From: JAAFHB01 sp963675995
Lineage (GTDB): Bacteria; Bacteroidota; Bacteroidia; Bacteroidales; Prolixibacteraceae
DNA length: 64,000 bases
Direction: 5' to 3'
NCBI GenBank assembly: GCA_963675995.2
Contig: CAXXIY010000001.1
Span: 1,240,001-1,304,000 of the forward strand
Numbering within the stretch: the first letter of the stretch is position 1; each line of letters starts with the position of its first letter. The translations under genes were made by a program, and so were the position numbers. The notes under the pieces were generated by a model. That model was not told where the DNA came from. It was given only the letters and a program-made list of their open reading frames with translations, and made no database searches. Positions 16,629 to 23,929 of the stretch are shown here, one piece after another.

Positions 16629-16673
16629 TGTCAAGGGTATATAAACGGCTTCGTGCCTCAGCCGCCCTTGACA
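16629..16673 (+). terminator. Nested hairpin at the IS256 3' end (copy 2)
   Basis: Same structure as in copy 1: tgtcaaggg 16629-16637 with cccttgaca 16665-16673, enclosing cggct/agccg. No T run. Confidence 0.45.
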
Positions 16674-17250
16674 AAACCCAGAATCTACCTGAAAAGCATT
16701 TAAGGATTGAGGAAAGAGAAAATTTGTAGATTTGACCAGCCAAAACAAAAACAATCAGACAGAGTTCAGATTACACTCCCGATTACAAATTAAACCAACA
16801 AACTCACTTGGTGATGTGCAATTTGAGGATGTAAATATGTTGATACTTCCTGGTGGTACAGCATGGGAAAAAGGTGAAAATAGCGAGATTAAAAAAATAA
16901 CGACTGACTTATTTGAGACTGGAAAACCAATAGCGGCCATTTGTGCTGCAACTACTTATCTCGGACAATTAGGATTATTGAACCATTTGAAACATACCAG
17001 CAATGACTTAAATTATTTAAAAGGAATGGCACCAAACTATTCGGGGGATGAGAATTATCAAAACTCGTTAGCAGTGACAGACAGAAATATAATTACAGCG
17101 AAGGGAATTGCTCCAATTGAGTTTGCAAGAGAAATTTTTAAGACAATTGGATTATACAGCGATGATAATATTGAAAAGTGGTTTCAATTATTTAAAAACG
17201 GAATTTGGAGCGAATAAAATTGGTACATTTCCCTTAACAATTGAACAAAA

Positions 17251-17814
17251 ATGAAATCAGAAAAATTAGACGAATTAAGAAATGAATTATCCGTAAAATC
17301 TAAAAATGGAGTAGATTTTACGTTAGCTGCAAGTATTATATGGCTTGTAATTGTTTTTTTATGGAGACTTGAATTCAAACCGTATGACAAGGCAATATTT
17401 GTATTTATTGCAGGAGGACCATTGCTTCCTCTGGCTTTTCTGTTTTCTAAGTTGTTAAAAACCAATTGGAAGATGAAGGATAATCCAATGCAACCATTGG
17501 GGCTTTGGCTAAATTTTGCCCAATTGTTCTATTTTCCATTTCTTATATTTACAATGATAAAAATGCCTGAATATTTTATTATGACCTATGCAATAATAAC
17601 GGGTGGACACCTTTTCCCGTATGCCTGGTTTTATCGGGCAAACTGGTATGCAATATTTGCAGGAATCATTGTTTTGGGTTCATTATTTATTGGCCTTTGC
17701 TTTCCTGTTGAGAAGATGTATCTTGTTGCACTTTTTACAAGTATTTCACTATTTATTTTGACAATTTGTTTATTCGTTGATACTTATAAAAAAAGGTCAA
17801 TTGTGATTCTTTAA
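17251..17814 (+). CDS. Polytopic membrane protein (DUF7010-like)
   Basis: 187 aa. A polar N-terminus of about 22 residues (EKLDELRNELSVKSKNG) is followed by about six membrane helices, such as FTLAASIIWLVIVFLW, KAIFVFIAGGPLLPLAFLF, LNFAQLFYFPFLIFTM, YAIFAGIIVLGSLFIGLC and LVALFTSISLFILTICLFV. Loop signatures GGPLLPLAF and GGHLFPYAWFY recall the DUF7010 group of uncharacterised membrane proteins, but that is from memory of the pattern. It starts 33 nt after the DJ-1/PfpI stop, so it may have shared that gene's transcript and been affected by the IS. Confidence 0.65.
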   Translation: MKSEKLDELRNELSVKSKNGVDFTLAASIIWLVIVFLWRLEFKPYDKAIFVFIAGGPLLPLAFLFSKLLKTNWKMKDNPMQPLGLWLNFAQLFYFPFLIFTMIKMPEYFIMTYAIITGGHLFPYAWFYRANWYAIFAGIIVLGSLFIGLCFPVEKMYLVALFTSISLFILTICLFVDTYKKRSIVIL

Positions 17815-18076
17815 TGGACTGAATGGTACTGGAGTTCCGGGTGTATCCGGTGGATTTTCTTTTTCCATTTGGTAACGCCTCTGACACAACTTCTACTGTT
17901 TTATCGGCAAAAAACGCTTCCCGTCAGTTGTAGTCCCCAATAATTGCCATCTTACCGACCAAAATCGGTCATTCACCTATTTTAACGCTCCGGTGAAAGA
18001 CATTAATCTTATTTTCGCCAATATTTAAAACTTACTTTTTATCCATTGTAAAACAGTTTTAATTAGCGAATTTATT
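17815..18076. other. Spacer at the end of the mosaic region
   Basis: 262 nt. It contains the second copy (about 17824-17915) of the decayed sequence also seen at 14667-14760. The last 100 nt are AT-rich and form the leader of the TonB receptor gene; no clear -33/-7 pair. Confidence 0.35.
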
Positions 18077-20434
18077 GTGAGAGCAAAATTATTCATTCCC
18101 AGTTTGTGTTTCTTATTCTTCACATTACCTGGATGGGCTGTCGAAGTCATTCCTTCAGGCTTACTAACCATTAGCGGATATATAAAGGATGGAGCAAGCG
18201 GAGAGGCACTTATCGGAGCAACCAGCTATGTGAAAGAGTTGGGTACTGGTACCTCAGCAAATCAATATGGTTTTTACTCCTTAAGTTTGAAACCTGCAAA
18301 ATATTTGCTGGAGTTCAGGTATCTGGGATATCAGACCATTCAAAAGGAGATTGAGCTGAACAAAAACATCACCTTAAATATCGAATTTTTTCCTGAGGAA
18401 AAGAAGATTGATGAGGTGGTTGTTACAGCTGACCGTCCGGAAGCAAATGTCAAAAAAGCCGAGATGAGCATTTCGAAACTGGAGATGAAAACCATTAAGA
18501 GAGTTCCGGCACTCATGGGCGAAGTCGATGTACTTAAGGTGATTCAGATGATGCCGGGTGTGCAGTCAACCGCCGAGGGAACTTCCGGATTTAGTGTCAG
18601 GGGCGGAGGGAATGATCAGAATCTTATCTTATTGGATGAAGCCACAGTCTATAATGCGTCGCACATGATGGGTTTTTTCTCGGTTTTTAACAATGATGCT
18701 GTTCGTGATGTAAGACTCTATAAAGGTGATATCCCTGCTAATTACGGAGGAAGACTCTCCTCGGTACTTGATGTGAGAATGAAAGAGGGAAACAACAAGA
18801 AATTTTCGGCTACGGGTGGTATTGGATTAATATCAAGCAGACTAACTCTTGAAGGACCGATTGGTAATGAAAAGACATCTTTCCTTATTGCGGGAAGGCG
18901 TACTTACGCCGATCTGTTTTTCCCTTTGATGGCGGATTCTGGTCTCCAAAAAAGCAAACTGTATTTCTACGACTTCAATTTGAAAGTCAATCATCAGTTC
19001 AATGATCGGAATCGGTTATTCCTCTCTGCCTATACGGGACGTGACCGCTTTGGCCAAAGGGGGAGTTCGGATGCCGGATTTGGAAATCTCACCGGAACGT
19101 TAAGGTGGAATCATCAGATATCGGGTAAGATATTTTCAAATCTGTCAGCAATCGTTGCCAAATACGATTATTCTTTGAAAATGGGACAAGGAGGATCGAA
19201 TTATGTGTGGAATTCGAATATGTTGGATTACACACTTAAACTTGATTTCAATTTTTTCCCGAATCCTCAGAATGAGATTAGATTTGGATGCTCTTCAACA
19301 TATCATGATTTCAATCCTTGCGAGGCTTATATCGAAGGGGAAAGGAGTCATCTGGGAACGAATGTTGCCAGGGATTACGCACTTGAGCATGCTCTGTATA
19401 TTTCGAACGAGCAGAAAATTGGTGAAAAGCTCACCCTAAAATATGGATTGCGATTCAATGTTTTCCAGAATATCGGAAGCGCCACGGTATACACTTATGC
19501 CACAGGCAATCCAAATTACAGTATTACCGATACGACCTATTTCGCCCGTGGGAAGATCTTCCATACTTACCAGGGATTCGAACCACGTATCGGTGTAAAC
19601 TACACCTTTGATGAGCAATCATCGGTGAAAGCCAGCTTTTCGCGTACCATCCAGAATATGCAACTTGCCTCAAACTCTCCCGGAGGGATGCCACTCGATG
19701 TCTGGATACCTTCGGGCCCCAACGTCCAACCTCAGAAAGCAAACCAGTATGCCATCGGTTATTTCAGAAATTTTTCCAATAACACCATCGAGACATCCAT
19801 CGAGAGTTATTACAAGCAAATGTACGATATAATTGATTTTAAGGATAATGCTCAGCTATTGATGAATCCGGCAATTGAAGGAGATATCAGATCGGGAAAG
19901 GCAAAAGCCTATGGGGTTGAACTGTTTGTCAAGAAAAAGGAGGGGGTGTTAAACGGTTGGATCAGCTACACCTACTCGAAAGTTAGGCGAACAATTGCCG
20001 GGATCAATAATGGCAAGGCCTATCCTGCTGCTTATGATAAGCCGCACAATATAAATGTTGTTTTGAATTACGATTTTTCGAAACGTGTAACCCTTTCGTC
20101 CAACTGGGTTTATGCAACGGGAGCACCTGTTACGTTTCCAGTCGGATCGTATGTGATCGATAACACCTATGGAAAGTATTACTCAGCCCGTAATGGTTAT
20201 CGGATGCGCGATTATCACCGGATGGATCTTTCAGTCACGATTAAAAATAAAGAACATCCTGGCAGGAAATGGGAAGGTGAATGGGTTTTCTCGATTTATA
20301 ATGCTTATGGACGCCATAATGACTGGATGATCAATTTTGTGGTTGACTCCAAAGACGCTTCTAAAGTTGTTGCCGAACGGTGGTATCTCCCATTTGTTTG
20401 CTTTCCCGGAATCACTTATAATTTCAAATTTTAA
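18077..20434 (+). CDS. TonB-dependent outer membrane receptor
   Basis: 785 aa from GTG 18077. Signal peptide at residues 1-22 (LFIPSLCFLFFTLPGWA). A carboxypeptidase-regulatory-like beta-sandwich at about 30-115 (ISGYIKDGASGEALIGA, NQYGFYSLSLKPAKY), then DEVVVTADRP, a TonB-box-like stretch. The plug at about 125-240 has VIQMMPGVQSTAEGTSGFSV, RGGGNDQNLILLDEA and LYKGDIPANYGGR. The rest is a 22-strand-type barrel ending in FPGITYNFKF. It imports a ligand across the outer membrane with TonB energy. The next gene, 4 nt on, is a DUF4249 lipoprotein, its usual partner. The ligand is unknown. Confidence 0.95.
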   Translation: MRAKLFIPSLCFLFFTLPGWAVEVIPSGLLTISGYIKDGASGEALIGATSYVKELGTGTSANQYGFYSLSLKPAKYLLEFRYLGYQTIQKEIELNKNITLNIEFFPEEKKIDEVVVTADRPEANVKKAEMSISKLEMKTIKRVPALMGEVDVLKVIQMMPGVQSTAEGTSGFSVRGGGNDQNLILLDEATVYNASHMMGFFSVFNNDAVRDVRLYKGDIPANYGGRLSSVLDVRMKEGNNKKFSATGGIGLISSRLTLEGPIGNEKTSFLIAGRRTYADLFFPLMADSGLQKSKLYFYDFNLKVNHQFNDRNRLFLSAYTGRDRFGQRGSSDAGFGNLTGTLRWNHQISGKIFSNLSAIVAKYDYSLKMGQGGSNYVWNSNMLDYTLKLDFNFFPNPQNEIRFGCSSTYHDFNPCEAYIEGERSHLGTNVARDYALEHALYISNEQKIGEKLTLKYGLRFNVFQNIGSATVYTYATGNPNYSITDTTYFARGKIFHTYQGFEPRIGVNYTFDEQSSVKASFSRTIQNMQLASNSPGGMPLDVWIPSGPNVQPQKANQYAIGYFRNFSNNTIETSIESYYKQMYDIIDFKDNAQLLMNPAIEGDIRSGKAKAYGVELFVKKKEGVLNGWISYTYSKVRRTIAGINNGKAYPAAYDKPHNINVVLNYDFSKRVTLSSNWVYATGAPVTFPVGSYVIDNTYGKYYSARNGYRMRDYHRMDLSVTIKNKEHPGRKWEGEWVFSIYNAYGRHNDWMINFVVDSKDASKVVAERWYLPFVCFPGITYNFKF

Positions 20435-20438
20435 CCTC

Positions 20439-21314
20439 ATGAACCGCCTCAAAATATGTATCATCCTCCTGTCTGCATTTACCCTTTCTGTGATCGCAGT
20501 GGGATGTACTGAAAATATCGATGATATTCGTCTGGATTCTACACGTCCACGCCTTGTTGTGGAGGGCTACCTCTCAACTGATACCACACGCCAGATGGTA
20601 AAACTTTCGAAGATGGGCGATGCCCTTAAAAAGAATCCGATTGAAGTGGTGTCAAACGCTTTGATCACGATTTCTGATGGAACATCAACATTCAATCTGA
20701 CAGAGGACCAAAACAAAAAAGGGACTTACTATACTTCACCCGATGTTTACGGTGTTGTCGGACGGACTTATCGCCTGTCGATAAAGAATGTGGATGTCAA
20801 TAATGATCTGGTAATGGAAGAGTTCACTGCACAATCGTTACTTAAAGGGGTAAATCCGGTCGACTCTATCCATGTTGTTCGCAACTCCACAAACTATTAC
20901 GACAAAGGGTGGAGTGTTAACCTTTATACACTGGATCCTGGGAATGGTCGTAACTTCTATTTGATAAAAATTCTAAAGAACAATCAATTAATGACTGACA
21001 GTATCTTTAAGTATACAATTAGCGATAATAGCAACTTCAATGGTAAGTACTTTGATGGGTTTCCTGTATATAATCTCAGAGAAGACAGAAACGATGAAAA
21101 AGTAAAATCGGGAGATACCATAACTTTGGAACTGTATGGAATTACGGAAGATTACTTTTCGTTTATAAGTAGCTATATTTCAGATTATAATCCTAAAATT
21201 CCGATATTCAGCGGACCTTCGGCCAATATACCTACTAACATAAAACCGACAGATGATGCCGTAGGTATATTTACAGCTTACTCCATAAAGCGGAAAAGTG
21301 TTATTTACAAATAA
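20439..21314 (+). CDS. DUF4249-family outer membrane lipoprotein
   Basis: 291 aa from ATG 20439, which places a lipoprotein signal peptide at the start (KICIILLSAFTLSVIAVGC) with the lipobox Cys at about 23; an earlier in-frame ATG overlaps the receptor gene and lacks a signal. The mature part fits DUF4249: RLVVEGYLSTDTTRQMVKLS, ALITISDGTSTFNL, GTYYTSPDVYGVVGRTYRLS. These lipoproteins are regularly encoded next to this class of TonB receptor and probably act as a surface partner. Spacing of 4 nt indicates one operon. Confidence 0.92.
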   Translation: MNRLKICIILLSAFTLSVIAVGCTENIDDIRLDSTRPRLVVEGYLSTDTTRQMVKLSKMGDALKKNPIEVVSNALITISDGTSTFNLTEDQNKKGTYYTSPDVYGVVGRTYRLSIKNVDVNNDLVMEEFTAQSLLKGVNPVDSIHVVRNSTNYYDKGWSVNLYTLDPGNGRNFYLIKILKNNQLMTDSIFKYTISDNSNFNGKYFDGFPVYNLREDRNDEKVKSGDTITLELYGITEDYFSFISSYISDYNPKIPIFSGPSANIPTNIKPTDDAVGIFTAYSIKRKSVIYK

Positions 21315-21333
21315 ATTAATTTAAGTTACGCAG

Positions 21334-22233
21334 ATGTTTAACAAGGAAGACCGCCTCTTGTATCAACAATTGAAGGAGGCTTATACGGAAGCGAATCTAA
21401 ATAAAATTTCGCGGAATCTGATCAGACTTTATTCTGAGAAACAATACGACCAGTTGAAGAAGATTGCCGGAATGATTACAGATTGGGTCACGATTAACAT
21501 TGGTGAAGATAAACAGGGATTTTCGAAGCTGATTTTGCTCTACCATCCCGACCGGATTCAGTATTATCACAATGAGCTTGAGAATTGTCTCAGGATGAAG
21601 AATAGGAGTAGGCTTCAGCGACTTGAGCATATCCTTGTCATCCAGAATATTGAGGAGATCGCTGTTGTTTTCGATAATTATGAGGATATCGACTATACTG
21701 TCGAATATGAGTGGGATGCTGACTCCATTGGTTTTAGTTATTTCTCCGATTCCTCCTCACCCCGGCATTCGGAGCGAAGAATCAAAGTATCGCGATCAAA
21801 TTATTCCTTTTATGATGCTGTCAGGATGCGGAATTATGGAAACACGACGACCGAAATTCCGTCATGGTATTTTGAAGATTGGGACGAGATTGAGTTAATG
21901 GAAAGCGAAATCGACGATCTGGATGGGATTGAGTTTTGCATCAATGCAGTAACAGTGGATCTGTCAGTCAATTCGATTACCGATATTTCTCAACTTTTTA
22001 GCCTCACATCAATCGAAGAGCTTAACATTTCGGATAATAAAATAGGCTACATCGATGCATTAAGTAATCTGCTGAAGCTTAAATCTGTAGACCTTTCCAA
22101 TAATCAAATCGACGATATATCACCTCTTTTCGATCTTCCTGAACTCGAATTCTGCGATATTTCGGGAAATAAAGTACCTCCTGCCCAGGTTCACGAACTT
22201 GAAGAGCTTGGAGTAACAGTGTGTAATATTTAA
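21334..22233 (+). CDS. Leucine-rich-repeat protein
   Basis: 299 aa with no signal peptide. Residues 1-190 are charged and unfamiliar (KEDRLLYQQLKEAYTEANLN; a Glu/Asp-rich centre EEIAVVFDNYEDIDYTVEYE). Residues about 200-299 hold four LRR units of about 22 aa in the SDS22/internalin style: VDLSVNSITDISQLFSL, LNISDNKIGYIDALSNL, VDLSNNQIDDISPLFDL and CDISGNKVPPAQVHEL. LRRs bind proteins; the partner is unknown. The gene begins 19 nt after the DUF4249 gene and is probably in its operon, an unusual third member. Confidence 0.88.
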   Translation: MFNKEDRLLYQQLKEAYTEANLNKISRNLIRLYSEKQYDQLKKIAGMITDWVTINIGEDKQGFSKLILLYHPDRIQYYHNELENCLRMKNRSRLQRLEHILVIQNIEEIAVVFDNYEDIDYTVEYEWDADSIGFSYFSDSSSPRHSERRIKVSRSNYSFYDAVRMRNYGNTTTEIPSWYFEDWDEIELMESEIDDLDGIEFCINAVTVDLSVNSITDISQLFSLTSIEELNISDNKIGYIDALSNLLKLKSVDLSNNQIDDISPLFDLPELEFCDISGNKVPPAQVHELEELGVTVCNI

Positions 22234-22294
22234 TTTTTAATATCTGATATCTTTAACATCTGAAGAATAGGAAATAAGACATTTGTAATTTTAT

Positions 22295-22303
22295 ATTTCA
22301 CAA
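22295..22303. repeat. 9-bp target duplication of the IS4-type element
   Basis: atttcacaa at 22295-22303 and 23614-23622. A T follows in both places, so 10 bp is also possible. Confidence 0.85.
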
Positions 22304-23613
22304 TACTGCTGATGCGTTAAAATTGGTTGTTAAATAAATCATATTGTTCTTTGAAATCTTGATTGACTTGTATTTCGGTAAGCAGTTCTTTTATTGAAGT
22401 TTTGTCAAATGCTGAAATGCCTAATATCTGCATCGTTTCGTAGATGGACAAATCGCTTTTAAGTGTATATTTTATGTAAGCGACAATTAGATAGGTACAG
22501 ATGGCTACCCAAATATGGATATTTACAGCATTTTCTGAATGTCCCCAAAGTGTTTTTATGGTTAAATTTTGCTTTATCCATTTAAAGAAGACTTCGATTT
22601 GCCAGCGATTACGGTATAAATGAGCAATTTCCAGTGATGAAACGTTCATATTATTGGTAAGAAAAACGAGTAGTACTTTTTTCTCTTCATCGTAGTACTC
22701 AACAATCCGAAGTGTTTCTGGGTATAGTTGCTTTGACTTATGACCATTCAGTTTTATTGTCATATCGCTTCTTAGGCCGGTTCGCTCATCAATATTGTAA
22801 TTAGTCTCAATGATTGTATAGTCTATTGTCACTTTTGCCCTGGTAACAAAAAAAGCCCCCGCTTTATGCATCTTGTTTAAAGCAGCAAAATCGACATAGG
22901 CCTTATCCATTAGATATATAGCATCTGGCAGAGGAACAATTACATCAAGGATATTGCTATCATGGTATTTACCATCAGTGATAAAGATAAAAGTTGGTAT
23001 GCTTCCTCTTAAATCGAGCAAAGTATGAACTTTTACCGCTCCTCTGGAGTATTTTCCTTGTGCCCAGCCAAAAAGCTTAAGACTTAAAGATATTGTTGTT
23101 GAGTCAAGAGCAAATACATCTTTATCTGTCGCAATATTTGGAATCGGAGAGTTAGCATAAAGAGGCCTAACCTGTTGTATTAAAAACTCTCCAAAGTCAG
23201 CAAAAATTCTCCAATCCCGCTTCTCGTTTGCTCGGGAAAGTGTGGATTGATTAACATTTTGCTTAATACCTAAATGATAAAGCTTATTTTTATGTGCTTT
23301 TAAACACAAACAAATGTCTCTTAATGAATTAAGCGAAGTAAGTTGGCCAAAGAAAAGTTGAATAAACTGATTCCAGCAATCTAATTCTCTTACCCGGTGG
23401 TTGCCTTTATAACGCTTGACACCTTTTTCAAACTCATATTTGTTGACAAACTGTAACAGCTGGGCGAACACATACTTACCTGAATTCATAATTTTGCACG
23501 TTAAAAGATGCAAAACTACGAGTCAATTCAAATCAAAAAATCAAAGAACGCTTATATTAATTTTAATATCAGCTAATTACGCATATTTTATAAAAGTTAA
23601 CGCATCACCAGTA
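22304..23613 (-). mobile_element. IS4-family insertion sequence (1310 bp)
   Basis: The left end reads tactgctgatgcgttaa; the right end, read inward, tactggtgatgcgttaa: 16 of 17 match. A 9-bp duplication flanks it. One transposase gene on the minus strand fills the element. Its right end lies 10 bp before the ATG of the YciI gene. Confidence 0.92.
22317..23489 (-). CDS. IS4-family transposase
   Basis: 390 aa from ATG 23489 (MNSGKYVFAQLLQFV), chosen because this is the usual start of the N-terminal DUF4372 domain; an ATG 24 nt earlier is also in frame. The DDE core shows VFALDSTTISLSL (first Asp), YLMDKAYVDFAAL (second Asp), and the IS4 Y-R-E-K-type motif in YRNRWQIEVFFKWIKQNL (Glu). The frame is complete, so the element may be active. 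Confidence 0.93.
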   Translation of the reverse strand: MNSGKYVFAQLLQFVNKYEFEKGVKRYKGNHRVRELDCWNQFIQLFFGQLTSLNSLRDICLCLKAHKNKLYHLGIKQNVNQSTLSRANEKRDWRIFADFGEFLIQQVRPLYANSPIPNIATDKDVFALDSTTISLSLKLFGWAQGKYSRGAVKVHTLLDLRGSIPTFIFITDGKYHDSNILDVIVPLPDAIYLMDKAYVDFAALNKMHKAGAFFVTRAKVTIDYTIIETNYNIDERTGLRSDMTIKLNGHKSKQLYPETLRIVEYYDEEKKVLLVFLTNNMNVSSLEIAHLYRNRWQIEVFFKWIKQNLTIKTLWGHSENAVNIHIWVAICTYLIVAYIKYTLKSDLSIYETMQILGISAFDKTSIKELLTEIQVNQDFKEQYDLFNNQF

Positions 23614-23623
23614 ATTTCACAAT

Positions 23624-23929
23624 ATGAATCTATTTGTTATCTCACTTATTTATAAGTCATCACTTCCTGAGGTTGATAAATACCTGGCCGGTCACAATCA
23701 CTTTCTGCGGAAGTATTACGATAATGGAACATTTATTTGTTCTGGACCTAAAGTTCCGCGTACCGGAGGAATTATTTTATGCAAATCGGAACGTATTGAG
23801 AACGTAAAGACCATCATTGCAGAAGATCCATTCAATTTGAACAAGGTGGCCGATTATGAAATTACAGAGTTTTGTGTAGCTGATGCTGCTATCGAATTCA
23901 ATGCAATTTTAAATATCCTTAAAACTTGA
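23624..23929 (+). CDS. YciI-like protein
   Basis: 101 aa, one YciI-type ferredoxin-like domain: FVISLIYKSSLPEVDKYLAG, HNHFLRKYYDNGTFICSGP with the family His, then GGIILCKSERIENVKTII and AEDPFNLNKVADYEITEF. These small cytoplasmic proteins are thought to be enzymes, but their reaction is mostly unknown. The ATG lies only 10 bp after the IS4-type end, so the original 5' control region is separated by 1.3 kb. The 3' end overlaps the convergent TonB gene by 11 nt. Confidence 0.85.
   Translation: MNLFVISLIYKSSLPEVDKYLAGHNHFLRKYYDNGTFICSGPKVPRTGGIILCKSERIENVKTIIAEDPFNLNKVADYEITEFCVADAAIEFNAILNILKT

Larger units (their letters stand above)
15283..16780 (+). mobile_element. IS256-family insertion sequence, copy 2 (1498 bp)
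   Basis: Same length and orientation as the copy at 2705-4202, and identical to it by my reading, including the ends and the 3' hairpin. It splits the DJ-1/PfpI gene after codon 50. The two copies are direct repeats 12,578 bp apart, so recombination between them could delete the region in between. Confidence 0.96.
15133..17217 (+). pseudogene. DJ-1/PfpI-family gene interrupted by IS256
   Basis: The N-terminal 50 codons (15133-15282) read MKKKICIFLFDGFSDWEISF and end GGLQ. The other 143 codons (16789-17217) begin IKPTNSLGDVQFEDVNMLIL. Removing the IS and one 8-bp repeat joins them in frame to 192 aa. The joined protein has the class I amidotransferase-like fold: DGFSDWE near residue 11, LILPGG near 69, and the nucleophile elbow AAICAATTYLG with Cys about 102. 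Members include chaperones, deglycase-like enzymes and proteases. The downstream part has a chance start inside the IS, but without the N-terminal strands it is unlikely to fold. Confidence 0.92.

Noticed and set aside
2705..16780. Composite transposon formed by the two IS256 copies
   Set aside because: Each copy has its own, different 8-bp target duplication, so they inserted independently.
16732..17217. A separate 161-aa gene starting inside IS256 copy 2
   Set aside because: Its first 19 codons are IS sequence plus the target duplication; the remainder is the 3' part of the interrupted DJ-1/PfpI gene.
9443..17814. A classical integron cassette array
   Set aside because: No IntI gene is visible and I could not find paired R''/R' attC cores in the spacers; only the mosaic look remains.
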